Assembly (NCBI GenBank): GCA_017893485.1
Contig: CM030368.1
Coordinates: 179,657,654 to 179,721,653 of the forward strand
DNA length: 64,000 nucleotides
Source of the DNA: Hemerocallis citrina
Taxonomy: Eukaryota; Streptophyta; Magnoliopsida; Asparagales; Asphodelaceae
Direction of reading: 5' to 3'
Positions 43,726-56,140 of the stretch are shown here, one piece after another. How positions within the stretch are numbered: the first letter of the stretch is position 1; every line of letters starts with the position of its first letter. The translations under genes and the position numbers were made by a program. The notes under the pieces are model-generated. The model had not been told where the DNA came from. It did no database searches and worked only from the letters and a program-made list of their open reading frames with translations.

Positions 43726-46660
43726 TGTAGCGCTCCAAATTTCTAATATAATATCTTAAAAAATACGTGGCACAATTCCCAGCATCAACTTCAATGTAAT
43801 ATTAAACACTATTTAACACCAATAAAATTTTTCCAACTTTCATTACAATAATCAATTACATAGCACAGCGGAATACAAAACATATCAAATCATAATTCTC
43901 TTTTCTTTACAACACTTTTCATTTTACATATGTCACTAAATCAACTGAACTCAATCATCCAAATCCCAAGCTCTAATCAACAACAACCTGTAAACATGAG
44001 GTTAGAGATGATCCCTAACCCCAAAACTAAAGGGGTCAGCCATAAAGGTGTGAGTGACATAAAACAAATAACATAAGTTAAGCATGAAATATGGAATCAT
44101 AAACAACACATACTAGAGACAAGAATAAATGAAATAAGAAATAATAAGGAAACATGAAAACATCAAGTGAAACTAACTAAGTGTCAAGTGTAGAAAACAG
44201 GAAACCACATGCATAAAACCAAGTCAAGAAAACACAAGTCTATATGCTGACTCTCTAATGCGTACTTGTCGGAGTCTATGCATCCCACTCTATATAGGTC
44301 CGGTGCAAGCCCTTAACGCCTCCACATTATAGGGTTCAATCCCCGATTTGCAACTAATCCTAACACGATGACTACTACGAGATAAAGATAAACTGTGAGT
44401 ATTAGCCCATGCCCCGATAATTTCGGAGGTCAAACTCTATCCACAGATAATTCTGGAGACTATTTCACTCACACTTGGGAATCTTCGAGAATACCCCACA
44501 CCGCAAGCAATGGCACCTCATCACACGAATACCACATGTGCGTCACCTCGACTCCGATAATTCCGGAGATCAATCCCACACCACAGGTAATTCCGGAGAC
44601 TATTTCACTCACACCTGGATAATTCCGGGGATTATCTCACACCGCAAGCCATACTGAGGTCCATAACTCATGTTCTCGTTCATCATATCACCACTAGTGC
44701 CTGTTCTTATCATTTAGGTTATTTAATTACTTAACAAATCTCCTAGAGTTGGTGTACCCTACCGTACTTAACTCAACAACTGATCAACTAAATGCCTTAA
44801 CAGGCCCAAACATAAACAACTCAACTGTCGGTATACTAGGGTCTCACACACCCTCTAGAGACTCAAACTCAAATATCCAAACCAAACTTCCAACATAAAT
44901 TGTTCAACTTAACATCTTCAAAACATACGTTCAATAGAAGATAAGGTATAAAATAATAAGTTATAGATTAAAGCATTTTGAGAATAAATCATTTGAAAGA
45001 ACATTCAAAAATATAAAGGTACATCAGTATCAGTCGACTAATAACAAGAGTAAGTCGACTGTCCAGAAAGAGAATTTCATGGTCTTAAGAAATAAGCTAA
45101 GTGTTATAAGTCGACTTACAAAAGTCATAGGTCGACTTACCAGAGAGAAATTCCAGTAATCTTTAAGAAAATATTCTAAGTGTTATAAGTCGACTTGTAA
45201 AATTCATAGGTGGACTTACTAGAGAGAAATTTCAATACAACTAAAGAACATAGCAGCCGGGTCGTATCAGTCGACTGAAAGGTCGTGCCAGTCGACTGTC
45301 GGCCTATAGACTGTATAGTTTTGGTTGTGCACAATTCAACCGATATGTAGTTTTACTTCATGAAAATGATTTCTACGAAAAACATATTTCTTATATGATC
45401 AAATGTAACCGGTAGAATACAAAATAGTCCCTAAAACTAGATCAACTACTTGAAATCATAAAAATGGAGATTTTGTTGATTTCTTTCAATTAAAACATGA
45501 ATTTGTGCATATAATCAAAATAGTGTTTTCTTAAAATAATTTACTGACCGTTGAAATAGTTCGTATTCAGATCCAAACCATCTGATTATCAAAAACTCAA
45601 GAAAAATCCCAATTTGGGTGCATTTCCTCAATCTCAACTAAATTCTCAATTTCCAATTTTTATGTCAAGATCTCTTGATTCATAACTCTTCCATTCAATT
45701 ATCTCAAAATCTGAATTTCTACCATAACTCATAACCATAATCAAATTTGTAATCACATACCACTAGGGTTTCACAAGATCCAAATTTTTCATCCAACCCA
45801 TAATATGCATAATCATGTTCACCCCTAAACATGCTTTCGAGCAATACAATTCAATCTCCCACATCCAATAAACATTCATAGATCAAACAACCAATTCATT
45901 ACATTACTCACATGCACAACATAAAAGAAAAACAAACATGTCAAAAGCTAACAACAAAACAATCACTCACATAAATCAAAACAACAAAACAAATTTACAT
46001 CACTCACATGCAACATATGCAAAAAATAGAAAACAACATGTCACTCACCTTGAAATGAAGAAATCCAACAAGAAAGTCTTCCCTTTTTGCGAAATCCAAG
46101 ATCCTTCTCTCAATCCTCCAAAAATAATAAATCTTTGTGTTGTGCAGCGAATGACGGCTGTGTTCTCTTCTTTTAAATACCCGGAAATAGGATCTTAGGG
46201 TTTTAGACATATTTGTGAAATAACCCATCGAAAACATATCTTTACATAATTAGATTCCTATACTTGGAACTTGATCAAATTAATTAAATTGAGATTTAAA
46301 AGCAAAATAAAAATAATCCTTACTTTCCAGCCGGTACTGATTAAAAGTCCAGAAAAATAGTTTTTTGCACTTTCACCCCTCAAAATGACAAATTTGCAAA
46401 AAGGTCCTTCTTTTTCTCAATATTTGCAAATAGATCCAATTAATTTCAGAAAAATCTAGAAAAATTATAAATAAATCCCAAATAATAAATAATGATTTTC
46501 CATAAAATAATTTTGGCTTTTGAACTTTTCAAGAAAATATTTGCACGTGTTTCGCACGTGTAAAAGATAAATTTCCAAAAAATATTTATTAAATCCCCAA
46601 AAATCATTTTAATCATTTATAAACCTTTAAAAATAATATTTAAAAATAAGGGGTACTAAA
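43726..46660 (-). mobile_element. LTR D, 3' LTR of the inner chromovirus
   Basis: TGTAGCGCTCC...GGGGTACTAA(A); the terminal CA is mutated to AA compared with LTR E. TATA-like TATTTAAA on the minus strand at 46173-46180. It contains a cassette at about 44257-44705 shared with LTRs A-C and a GTCGAC-rich block at 45033-45300. Confidence 0.92.
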
Positions 46661-46675
46661 TCACTCCCTCCTTAG
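46661..46675 (-). promoter_or_regulatory. Polypurine tract of the inner chromovirus
   Basis: The minus strand reads CTAAGGAGGGAGTGA immediately before the 3' LTR start. The adjoining TAGAATAGTTCTGTCCTCAG on the + strand is shared with the A/B element. Confidence 0.8.
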
Positions 46676-46859
46676 AATAGTTCTGTCCTCAGAACTACTA
46701 CTAATGAGTCCAAACAACATACCAACAAAGAGAAACAATATCTCATAAATGGAAACATAGTCCAAACAATTGCATATGACAACATAATCAAAATAGAAGG
46801 AATACAACTCAATTCAATGGTACAATCATCCAAAAGAATTACAATCACATAAAAGAAAA

Positions 46860-47037
46860 TACATTCATACAAAAAGCTCAGGAAATTTCCTCTGCATGCG
46901 ATCTCTGGCTCCCAAGTAGCCTCTTCGAACTGCTGATTCCTCCACAGCACCTTGACCATAGGTATCACCTTGCTCCTAAGAACTTTCTCCCTACGGTCAA
47001 TGATCTCAACAGGCTGTTCCTTGTAACTCAAGTTCAT
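46860..47037 (-). CDS. Chromodomain of the inner chromovirus integrase
   Basis: Minus-strand residues NLSYKEQPVEIIDRREKVLR, then IPMVKVLWRN and EEATWEPE. This is the chromodomain that plant chromoviruses carry at the integrase C-terminus and that targets integration to heterochromatin. It sits in a different frame from the integrase body, which ends at a stop at 47058, so a frameshift separates them. The open frame continues to 46672 as low-value sequence. Confidence 0.82.
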
Positions 47038-47057
47038 CTGTAAACCTTCAGGAACCT

Positions 47058-48458
47058 CTACAACTGATGATTCTGATCTCGCACATACTTCCTCAACAAT
47101 GACTCATGGAATACATCATGCACTTGTGCCAACTCTTCTGGAAACTTCAACCTATATGCTATCTTGCCAATCCGCTCCACAATCCTGTATGGCCCAATAT
47201 ACCTTGGCACCAACTTGCCTCCCTTACCAAACCTGATCACTCCTTTGGTCGGAGACACCTTGAGGAAAACTGTATCCCCAACCTCAAACTCCAAGTCTCT
47301 TCGTCGAGTATCAGCATAACTCTTCTGCCGACTCTGAGCCTCAACCAACCTTTTGCGAATTAGCTCAATCTGCTCTGACGTCTGCTGCACGATCTCAGGA
47401 CCAAACATCTGCCTCTCGCCAACCTCGTACCAACAAACTGGTGTCCTGCACCTCCGCTCGTACAAAGTCTCATACGACGCCATCCCGATACTTGCATGGT
47501 AACTGTTGTTATAAACAAACTCAACCAATGCCAAGTATCTCTCCCAGCTACCACCGAAATCCATGACACAAGCCCTCAGCATATCTTCCAGCACTCGATT
47601 CACCCTCTCCGTCTGACCATCGGTCTGTGGATAAAAAGCGGTACTGAAATCAGTTCTGGTGCCTAAAGCTGCTTGTAGGCTCTTCCAAAACCTTGAAGTG
47701 AACCTTGCATATCTGTCGGAAACAATCGACACAGGAACTCCATGAAGTCTCACAATCTCACCAATGTACAACTCAGCCAATTTCTCCAACGACCAAGTAA
47801 TCTTCATGGCTAGAAAGTGAGCCGACTTAGTCAAACGGTCCACGATAACCCAAATCGAGTCATTGCCCTTCGAACTCCTCGGCAAAACCGTAATGAAATC
47901 CATACTATTATTTTCCCATTTCCACTCCGGAATAGGCAACGGTTGTAACAAACCTCCAGGTCTCTGATTTTCTGCTTTGATCTGCTGACAAGTCAGACAC
48001 CTTGCCACGAAATCTGTTACATCCCTCTTCATACCAGACCACCAAAAATGCTGATTGATGTCCCTGTATATCTTCGTGCCTCCAGGATGCACTGACAACA
48101 ATGTACTGTGTGCTTCCTGCAAGATACTCTCTCTCAAATCTACATTATTCGGAACACACAACCTCTCACCCATCCAAAGAACTCCATCTTGGACACGAAA
48201 CTCTGATAGCTTGCCCTCTGAAACCTGTTGCAACATCTTCTGAATCTCTGAATCTGATTTTTGACCTTCCACAATCCTCTCTCTCAAGGAAGGTTGCAGC
48301 CTCAACTGAGCCAAAGATGCTCCTAAACCCTGCAGCACCACCTCGATACCTGCCTGATCAATCTCTGCTGCCAACTCGCTTCGAGTAGTGATCAAACTTG
48401 ATAAACTACTCTTCCTGTTAAGTCCATCAGCCACCACATTCGCACATAATGTCTCCAC
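47058..48458 (-). CDS. pol: Integrase of the inner chromovirus
   Basis: 466-residue open frame. The HHCC zinc domain has H117, H124, C154 and C157 ([28 protein letters not shown]). The catalytic core is D187 (SMDFITVLP), D248 (IVSDRYARF) and E284 (TDGQTERV), with 35 residues between the last two, as in D,D35E. The GPY/F module follows ([40 protein letters not shown]). It catalyses cDNA insertion. The first residues ([10 protein letters not shown]) belong to the end of RNase H, joined across a deletion. All catalytic residues are present, which makes it the best preserved pol domain in the window. Confidence 0.9.
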   Translation of the reverse strand: METLCANVVADGLNRKSSLSSLITTRSELAAEIDQAGIEVVLQGLGASLAQLRLQPSLRERIVEGQKSDSEIQKMLQQVSEGKLSEFRVQDGVLWMGERLCVPNNVDLRESILQEAHSTLLSVHPGGTKIYRDINQHFWWSGMKRDVTDFVARCLTCQQIKAENQRPGGLLQPLPIPEWKWENNSMDFITVLPRSSKGNDSIWVIVDRLTKSAHFLAMKITWSLEKLAELYIGEIVRLHGVPVSIVSDRYARFTSRFWKSLQAALGTRTDFSTAFYPQTDGQTERVNRVLEDMLRACVMDFGGSWERYLALVEFVYNNSYHASIGMASYETLYERRCRTPVCWYEVGERQMFGPEIVQQTSEQIELIRKRLVEAQSRQKSYADTRRRDLEFEVGDTVFLKVSPTKGVIRFGKGGKLVPRYIGPYRIVERIGKIAYRLKFPEELAQVHDVFHESLLRKYVRDQNHQL

Positions 48459-49520
48459 TTCTTCAAGGCAAGGATAATAGCTGCTAGCTCCAAATCATGC
48501 GTCGGATAATTCTTCTCATGCGAACGCAATTGCCTCGAACCATAAGCAATAACCTTGCCTTCTTGCATCAAGACACAACCCAAACCTCTGAGAGACGCAT
48601 CACTGAAGATATCATAATCCTTCCCAGCTTGTGGCAAAGCTAAGATAGGTGCAGTAGTCAACCTCTCCTTTAACTCAAGGAAACTCTCCTCACACTTATC
48701 AGTCCATAAAAATGCTACATTCTTCCGGGTCAAACCTGTCAAAGGAACTGCAATATGAGAATAACCCTGGATGAATCTCTTGTAGTAGCCAGCCAAACCC
48801 AAGAAACTTCTGACTTCCTTCACAGACGTTGGCCTGGGCCAATTCTTCACTGCTTCAACTTTCTGAGGATCAGTGGCCACTCCCTCCTTAGAAAGGATAT
48901 GACCAAGGAAAGCTACCTCAAACTTCCAAAACTCACACTTCGACAACTTGGCATACAAGCTATGCTCCTGCAATTTCTGTAATACCGCTGTCAAGTGCAT
49001 AGAATGCTCCTCCTCTGACTTCGAATACACCAAAATATTGTCGATGAAGACCACTACGAAGGAGTCAATAAATGGCCTCAAAATCCGATTCATCATATCC
49101 ATGAACACTGCTGGCGCATTCGTCAACCCGAATGGCATCACCAAAAACTCATAGAGTCCATGACGAGTCCTGAAAGCTGTCTTACTCACATCTTCCTCCT
49201 TGACTCGAACCTGATGACCCTGATCTCAAATCAATCTTTGAAAACACAAATGCTCCTCGAAGCTTGTCGAACAAATCATCAATCCGTGGCAGTGGATACT
49301 TGTTCTGAATAGTCACCCTATTCAACTCCCGGTAGTCAATGCACATCCTCATTGACCCATCCTTCTTCTTGACCAACAACACTGGCGCACCCCACGGTGA
49401 GGAACTCGGCCTAATAAGCTCCTTGCTCAACAGCTCCTCAATCTGCTTCTTCACTTCGTACTGCTCTACAGGTGCTATCCTATACGGAGCCTTAGAAATC
49501 GGTGCGCTCCCTGGCTAAAC
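48392..49520 (-). pseudogene. pol: Inner chromovirus RT and truncated RNase H
   Basis: The RT N-part is at 49454-49205 ([41 protein letters not shown]). A frameshift near 49200 leads to the second part ([20 protein letters not shown]). The active site reads FIDNILVYS where FIDD is usual, so one of the two catalytic aspartates is Asn. RNase H begins ([39 protein letters not shown]), but its middle and the TDHKSL motif are missing. The sequence jumps to [10 protein letters not shown] of the next frame, a deletion of roughly 50 codons near 48430-48450. It is inactive as it stands. Confidence 0.87.
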
Positions 49521-49544
49521 ATTGATGCAAAACTCCATATCTCT

Positions 49545-50057
49545 CTATGGCGGTAATCCTGGAAAATCTTCCAAGAACACCTTAGGAAAATCTCTGACAA
49601 CCGGAATGCCTTTGACTTCATCTGGAATCGCCATCTTGGATACCATTGCAATCACCTTCAGAATCTTCTTCTTCCCTTGGAAAGTCACTGCGGGACCACC
49701 TGGTGCTTTCACTAACACCTTTTTCTGTTTGCATTCAATTGTGGCATCATATATTGCCATCCAATCAATGCCCACGATCACATCCACTCCTAAGACTTGC
49801 AGCTCAATCAGATTAATGCCGAATAATCTCCCGCAAATCTTGATATCACAGCCCTCGTAATATCGATCGGCGATCAATTCTTCACCTGACGGCGTTGCCA
49901 CCGACAAAACCTTGCCTGGAAACAACTTAGGCTCCACACCTAAGACCTTTGCAAAATTTGGCGACACAAAAGTATGCAATGAACCAGTATCAAATAAAAT
50001 CTTTGCCTTTATTCCAATAATCAAAACAATTCCTGTTACATGAAGAGTGATACTCAA
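49545..50057 (-). CDS. Inner chromovirus aspartic protease region
   Basis: 170 residues. ILFDTGSLHTFVS at about residues 20-32 holds the protease DTG active site. DVIVGIDWM at about 93-101 is the second conserved block of chromovirus proteases. PVVRDFPKVFLEDFPGLPP at the end is the usual linker into RT. A stop follows at 49545, before the RT part. Confidence 0.87.
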   Translation of the reverse strand: MSITLHVTGIVLIIGIKAKILFDTGSLHTFVSPNFAKVLGVEPKLFPGKVLSVATPSGEELIADRYYEGCDIKICGRLFGINLIELQVLGVDVIVGIDWMAIYDATIECKQKKVLVKAPGGPAVTFQGKKKILKVIAMVSKMAIPDEVKGIPVVRDFPKVFLEDFPGLPP

Positions 50058-50229
50058 TCTCCAATTATTCCCAAATAAAGGTTTTACTTATTACATTGAT
50101 TAAAATAAAATCAAAACTCTTGCATACCCTGTATTACATCTTCCGAGTTACCCGCATCCTCCTCGGTTAATACAAATACTCGTCCTTGCCTCTGGAATTT
50201 GCTTCCACCTGAACCATCCTTCCTCAACT

Positions 50230-51197
50230 ATGGACAATGAGACATAGAATGTTCTGCCTACCCACATTGGAAACAAGTCTGCTTCGCCAACTTAGGACAT
50301 GCTGACCTGTAATGACCTGCCTCCTTGCAGTAATAACAAGTCACTTCCTGAGTTGCAAGTGCCTTCTGCACTGGTCCACTGAACTTGACTTGCTTCGCCG
50401 GGAATCCCTTCCCACTCTGACCTGATGCTGGACTCTTGTTCCTGTTCCAGGTCTCTTGCTTCTTCTGAAATTGGTCCATGTCTTCCTCAGTCATAGCTGC
50501 TCTCCTGACCAGCTTGTCGAACCTCCTTATGCCCAACGGGATCATTCTCGACCTCAAGTTTGGCCTCAAGCCCTGCTCAAACTTCTTGGCCTTCTTTGCC
50601 TCGTTAACTATCAACTCTGGTGCATACCTCGACAACTGAGCAAACTTGGTCTCATACTCTCGCACGGTCATGCTGCCCTGCTGAAGATTCAAGAATTCTG
50701 TCGCCTTCTTCTCCTGAATATCTAAGGGAAAGAAGTGATCCCTGAATTCCTCCAGAAAAGCCTCCCAAGTCATCTGCTGGTCTCCTAACGTCCTCTTCAC
50801 CGTTTGCCACCAAACACCAGCATCCTTTTCCAGTTACATAGTGGCCAACTTCACCTTATTGGCTACCGGAGTTTCTGAGACCTCGAAGATTTTCTCCATC
50901 CGCCTAATCCAATCGTCAGCTTCGTTTGGATCAGATTGCCCCTCAAAAACTGGCGGCCTCATCCTCTTGAAGGACTCGATCTGTTTGATGGGATCGGCAT
51001 TAACCAATCCTGGTCCAGCTCCATGATTCTGATGCTGATTCTGATTCTGATTCTGAGCCAAATTAGATGCCATAAGTGCCTCCAAAGTCTGATACACCCT
51101 GGCAAATTCGGCCTCGAGATCAATTCCAGTTCCTCAAGAACTTCCAGATCCATCACCATTGTTACCACCATTCGTGGGTTTGGGTGCAACCATACTG
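50230..51197 (-). pseudogene. gag: Inner chromovirus Gag with nonsense codons
   Basis: 51097-50834 holds the N-terminal capsid part (FKRMRPPVFEGQSDPNEADD, WIRRMEKIFEV). One TAA near 50835 interrupts it, and the frame resumes as LEKDAGVWWQTVKRTLGD. The retrotransposon Gag core follows (AFLEEFRDHFFP, FLNLQQGSMTVREYETKFAQ). A CCHC knuckle CYYCKEAGHYRSAC lies near 50330-50290, with a second one interrupted by TAG (CFQCG*AEHSMSHC). N-terminal Asn/Gln-rich repeats (QNQNQNQHQNH) are encoded at about 51060-51020. The stops fit single-base changes. Confidence 0.87.
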
Positions 51198-51413
51198 AAT
51201 ACTGCAAAACGAGGGAAAAGTTAGAGCACCACACACACAATTCATTCTCACATCAACACCCTTTGGCACAACCTCAACTGTATCCCAAAGGTAAAACATC
51301 ATGTTTCAGTTCTATGTGATACTCACTCTCTAATGTCCACACCTAGGTACTCACACTCTAGTGTCCACACCTAGGTTATTTTTATGCCATGTTTATTATT
51401 ACTATTGAAGCAT

Positions 51414-51425
51414 GCTCTGATACCA
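51414..51425 (-). promoter_or_regulatory. Primer-binding site of the inner chromovirus
   Basis: Minus strand TGGTATCAGAGC, complementary to the 3' end of tRNA-iMet, 5 bases from LTR E. Confidence 0.9.
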
Positions 51426-51430
51426 ACCTC

Positions 51431-54360
51431 TGTAGCGCCCCGAATTTCTAATATAATATCTTAGAAAATACGTGGCACAATTCCCAGCATCAACTTCAAT
51501 GTAATATTAAACACAATTTAACACCAATAAAATTTTTCCAACTTTCATTACAATAATCAATTATATAGCACAGTGGAATACAAAACATCTCAAATCATAA
51601 TTCTCTTTTCTTTACACCACTTTTCATTTTACATATGTCAATAAATCAACTGAACTCAATCATCCAAATCCCAGGGTCTAATCAACAACAACCTGTAAAC
51701 ATGAGGCTAGAGATGATTCCTAACCCCAAAACTAAAGGGGTCAGCCATAAAGGTGTGAGTGACATAAAACAAACAACATAAGTTAAGCAAGAAATATGGA
51801 ATCATAAACAACACATACTAGAGACAAGAATAAATGAAATAAGAAATAACAAGGAAACATGAAAACATCAAGTGAAACTAACTAAGTGTCAAGTGTAGAA
51901 AACAGGAAACCACATGCATAAAACCAAGTCAAGAAAACACAAGTCTATATGTTGGCTCTCTAATGCGTACTTGTCGGAGTCTATGCATCCCACTCTACAT
52001 AGGTCCGGTGCAAGCCCTTAACGCCTCCACATTATAGGGTTCAATCCCCGATTTGCAACTAATCCTAACACGATGACTACTACGAGATAAAGATAAACTG
52101 TGAGTATTAGCCCATGCCCCGATAATTCCGGAGGTCAAACTCTATCCACAAATAATTCTGGAGACTATTTCACTCACACTTAGGAATCTTCGAGAATACC
52201 CCACACCGCAAGCAATGACACCTCATCACACGAATACCACATGTGCGTCTCCTCGACTCCGATAATTCCGGAGATCAATCCCACACCACAGGTAATTCCG
52301 GAGACTATTTCACTCACACCTGGATAATTCCGCGGATTATCTCACACCGCAAGCCATACTGAGGTCCATAACTCATGTTCTCGTTCATCATATCACCACT
52401 AGTGCCTGTTCTTATCATTTAGGTTATTTAATTACTTAACAAATCTCCTAGAGTTGGTGTACCCTACCGGACTTAACTCAACAACTGATCAACTAAATGT
52501 CTCAACAGGCCCAAACATAAACAACTCAACTGCCGGTATACTAGGGTCTCATACACCCTCTAGAGACTCAAACTCAAATATCCAAACCGAACTTCCAACA
52601 TAAATTGTTCAACTTAACATCTTGAAAACATATGTTCAATAGAAGATAAGGTATAAAATAATAAGTTATAGATTAAAGCATTTTGAGAATAAATCATTTG
52701 AAAGAACATTTAAAAATATAAAGGTACATCAGTATCAGTCGACTAATAACAAGAGTAAGTCGACTGTCCAGAAAGAGAATTTCATGGTCTTAAGAAATAA
52801 GCTAAGTGTTATAAGTCGACTTACAAAAGTCATAGGTCGACTTACCAGAGAAAAATTCCAGTAATCTTTAAGAAAATATTCTAAGTGTTATAAGTCGACT
52901 TGTAAAAGTCATAGGTGGACTTACCAGAGAGAAATTTCAATACAACTAAAGAACATAGCAGCCGGGTCGTATCAGTCGACTGAAAGGTCGTGCCAGGCGA
53001 CCGTCGGCCTACAGACTGTATAGTTTTGGTTGTGCACAATTCAACCGATACGTAGTTTTACTTCATGAAAATGATTTCTACGAAAAAACATATTTCTTAT
53101 ATGATCAAATGTAACCGGTAGAATACAAAATAGTCCCTAAAACTAGATCAACTACTTGAAATCATAAAAATGGAGATTTTGTTGATTTCTTTCAATTAAA
53201 ACATGAATTTGTTTATATAATCAAAATAGTGTTTTCTTAAAATAATTTACTGATCGCTGAAATAGTTCGTATTCAGATCCAAACCATCTGATTATCAAAA
53301 ACTCAAGAAAAGTCCCAATTTGGGTGCATTTCCTCAATCTCAACTAAATTCTCAATTTCCAATTTTTATGTCAAGATCTCTTGATTCATAACTCTTCCAT
53401 TCACTTATCTCAAAATCTGAATTTCTACCACAACTCATAACCATAATCAAATTTGTAATCACATACCACTAGAGTTTCACAAGATCCAAATTTTCATCCA
53501 ATCCATAATATACATAATTATGTTCAACCCTAAACATGCTTTCTAGCAATACAATTCAATTTCCCAGATCGAATAAATATTCATAGATCAAACAACCAAT
53601 TCATTACATTACTCACATGCACAACATAAAAGAAAAACAAACATGTCAAAAGCTAACAAAAAAACAATCACTCACATAAATCAAAACAACAAAACAAATT
53701 TACATCACTCACATGCAACATACGCAAAAAAAAAGAAAACAACATGTCACTCACCTTGAAATGAAGAAATCCAACAAGAAAGCCTCCCTTTTTTGCGAAA
53801 TCCAAGATCCTTCTTTCAATCCTCCAAAAATAATAAATCTTTGTGTTGTGCAGCGAATGACGGCTGCGCTCTCTTCTTTTAAATACCCGGAAATAGGATC
53901 TTAGGGTTTTAGACATATTTGAGAAATAACCCATCGAAAACATATCTTTACATAATTAGATTCCTATACTTGGAACTTGATCAAATTAATTAAATTGAGA
54001 TTTAAAAGCAAAATAACCCTTAATTTCCAGCCGGCACTGATTAAAAGTCCAGAAAAATAGTTTTTTGCACTTTCACTCCTCAAAATGACAAATTTGCAAA
54101 AAGGTCATTCTTTTTCTCAATATTTGCAAATAGATCCAATTAATTTCATAAAAATCTGGAAAAATTATAAATAAATCCCAAATAATAAATAATGATTTTC
54201 CTTAAAATAATTTTGGCTTTTGAACTTTTCAAGAAAATATTTGCACGTGTTTCGCACGTGTAAAAGATAAATTTCCAGAAAATATTTATTAAATCCCCAA
54301 AAATCATTTTAATCATTTATAAACCTTTAAAAATAATATTTAAAAATACGGGGTACTACA
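51431..54360 (-). mobile_element. LTR E, 5' LTR of the inner chromovirus
   Basis: 2,930 bp, TGTAGCGCCCC...GGGGTACTACA, near-identical in layout to LTR D, with the shared cassette at 51963-52405 and the GTCGAC block at 52735-52990. The minus-strand TATA equivalent lies at about 53877-53884. Confidence 0.92.
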
Positions 54361-54365
54361 TTAGT

Positions 54366-54700
54366 ACTCTTCGTCAGTATGTCGACAATCACCCAAATGG
54401 CATGTGACCCTTGGGACTCCTCGGCAAGGCGGTCACAAAATCCATCGTGATGTGTTCCCACTTCCACTCCGGAATGGGAAAAGGTTGAAGAAGTCCGGAG
54501 GTTCTCTGATACTCTGCCTTCACCTGTTGGCAGATCAAGCACTGAGACATAAATCTAGCCACAACCCTCTTCATACCATGCCACCAGAAGTGAAGTTTCA
54601 AGTCTCGGTACATCTTAGTACCACCAAGATGAATAGAGTACAATGACTGGTGGGCTTCCTCAAGCAACTTCTGACGAACTTCACCCTTTGGAACACACAT
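54366..54700 (-). pseudogene. Outer chromovirus integrase, N-half
   Basis: HHCC region (AHQSLYSIHLGGTKMYRD, SQCLICQQVKAE), then the core start ITMDFVTALPRSPKG with the first catalytic Asp. A frameshift follows near 54395 (VIVDILTKST continues in another frame) up to the insertion of the inner element at 54365. It continues at 43720. Confidence 0.85.
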
Positions 54701-54781
54701 CCTGGATGCAAATCAAAGCGATCCATCTTCATGAATAACCATATCTGTTCTGAAACCTGCCTCAACCTCTGCTGTGAATCC

Positions 54782-56114
54782 CTACAACTGCCCATCACCA
54801 GCCTGAGCCTCTTTAATCTGCTCTACAAGAGATGACTGAAGCTGAAGCATCATGCAACTCCGATCAGCACTTGGCAAGATCACATCCAATTCCAACATCC
54901 TTATCTGCTCAACCAGATCCCTTTGCTGAGTCAGGAACATGGCGACTGGTCTCTTGCTCAAAGCATCCGGCACCGAGTTGATCTTACCGGAGTGATACTG
55001 CAGATTGATATCATAGTCGGCCATCAACTCCAACCAATGCCTCTGCCTCATGTTCAATTCTTTCTGGGTGAAAACATACTTGAGACTTTTGTGGTCAGTA
55101 AAGATTTCCAATCGGTCTCCAAGTAAATAGTGTCTCCACAGCTTCAAAGCAAAGATCACCGCTGCCAACTCCAAATCATGAGTCCGATAGTTCCTCTCAT
55201 GCAGCCTCAACTTCCTAGATGCATATGCAACCACTCGGCCCTTCTGCATCAATACTGCACCAAGTCCCTTACCAGAAGCGTCACAGTGAACCACAAACCC
55301 ACCTGAACCATCCGGAATAGTTAACACTGGCGTTGATGTCAAACTACTCTTCAACTCTGCAAAAGATTCGCTGCAAGCCCCATCCCAGACGAATTTCTGA
55401 TCCTTCCCTATCAGCTTAGTCAGTGGCCCAGCTATCTTCGAAAAGTCTTGGACGGATTTCCAATAATATCCTGCTAGTCCAAGGAAACTTCTTACCTCAA
55501 AAACTGACAGGCACTGGCCAATCTTTCACTGCAGCAATCATGGACGGATCAACTGAGATTCCTTTGCCCGAGATTATATGCCCCAAAAAGGTAACTTGGT
55601 CAAGCCAGAACTCACATTTGCTAAGTTTCCCACAGAGCTGATTCTCCCTTAGAGTCTGTAGAACCAACATCAGATGCTCATCATGTTCCTTCCAGTTCCG
55701 AGAATACACTAGAATATCATCTATTAAGACCACCACAAACCTATCCAGAAATGGGAAAAAGACCCTGTTCATCAGACTCATGAACACAGCTGGCGCATTC
55801 GCGACTCCGAAAGGCATCACTAGGAACTTATAATGTTTATACCTTGTTCTGAAGGTTTTCTTCTGCACATCAGCTGCTTTCACTTAGACCTGATGATACT
55901 CTGAGCGAAGTTCCAACTTCGAAAAGACTGACGCGCCACCAAACTGGTCAAACAAATCATCGATCCTGGGTAGCGGATACCGGTTCTTCATAGTAATACT
56001 GTTCAGTTCTCGGTAATCAATGCACAGTCTGTGGCTTTCATCCTTCTTGCAGACAAATAGGACTGGACCTCCCCACAGAGAAATATTGGGTCTGATGAAT
56101 CCCAAATCTAGCAA
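54782..56114 (-). pseudogene. pol: Outer chromovirus RT and RNase H
   Basis: RT part 1 is at 56114-55884 ([54 protein letters not shown]). One TAG follows, then part 2 at 55880-55497 with an intact active site ([12 protein letters not shown]) and [14 protein letters not shown]. RNase H is at 55354-54782 ([70 protein letters not shown]), complete in motif order. A gap with a frame change lies between 55497 and 55354. Confidence 0.88.
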
Positions 56115-56140
56115 TCATTGGATCTGCACCTTCAGCTCTG

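Larger units (their letters stand above)
43726..54360 (-). mobile_element. Inner chromovirus (Ty3/gypsy), 10,635 bp, TSD TTAGT
   Basis: LTRs are 43726-46660 and 51431-54360 (about 2.93 kb, a few per cent different by eye). The target duplication TTAGT lies at 43721-43725 and 54361-54365, and the insertion point is the integrase core of the outer element. Order from the right: 5' LTR, primer site, gag, protease, RT, RNase H (deleted), integrase, chromodomain, polypurine tract, 3' LTR. LTR promoters read leftward. Confidence 0.93.
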
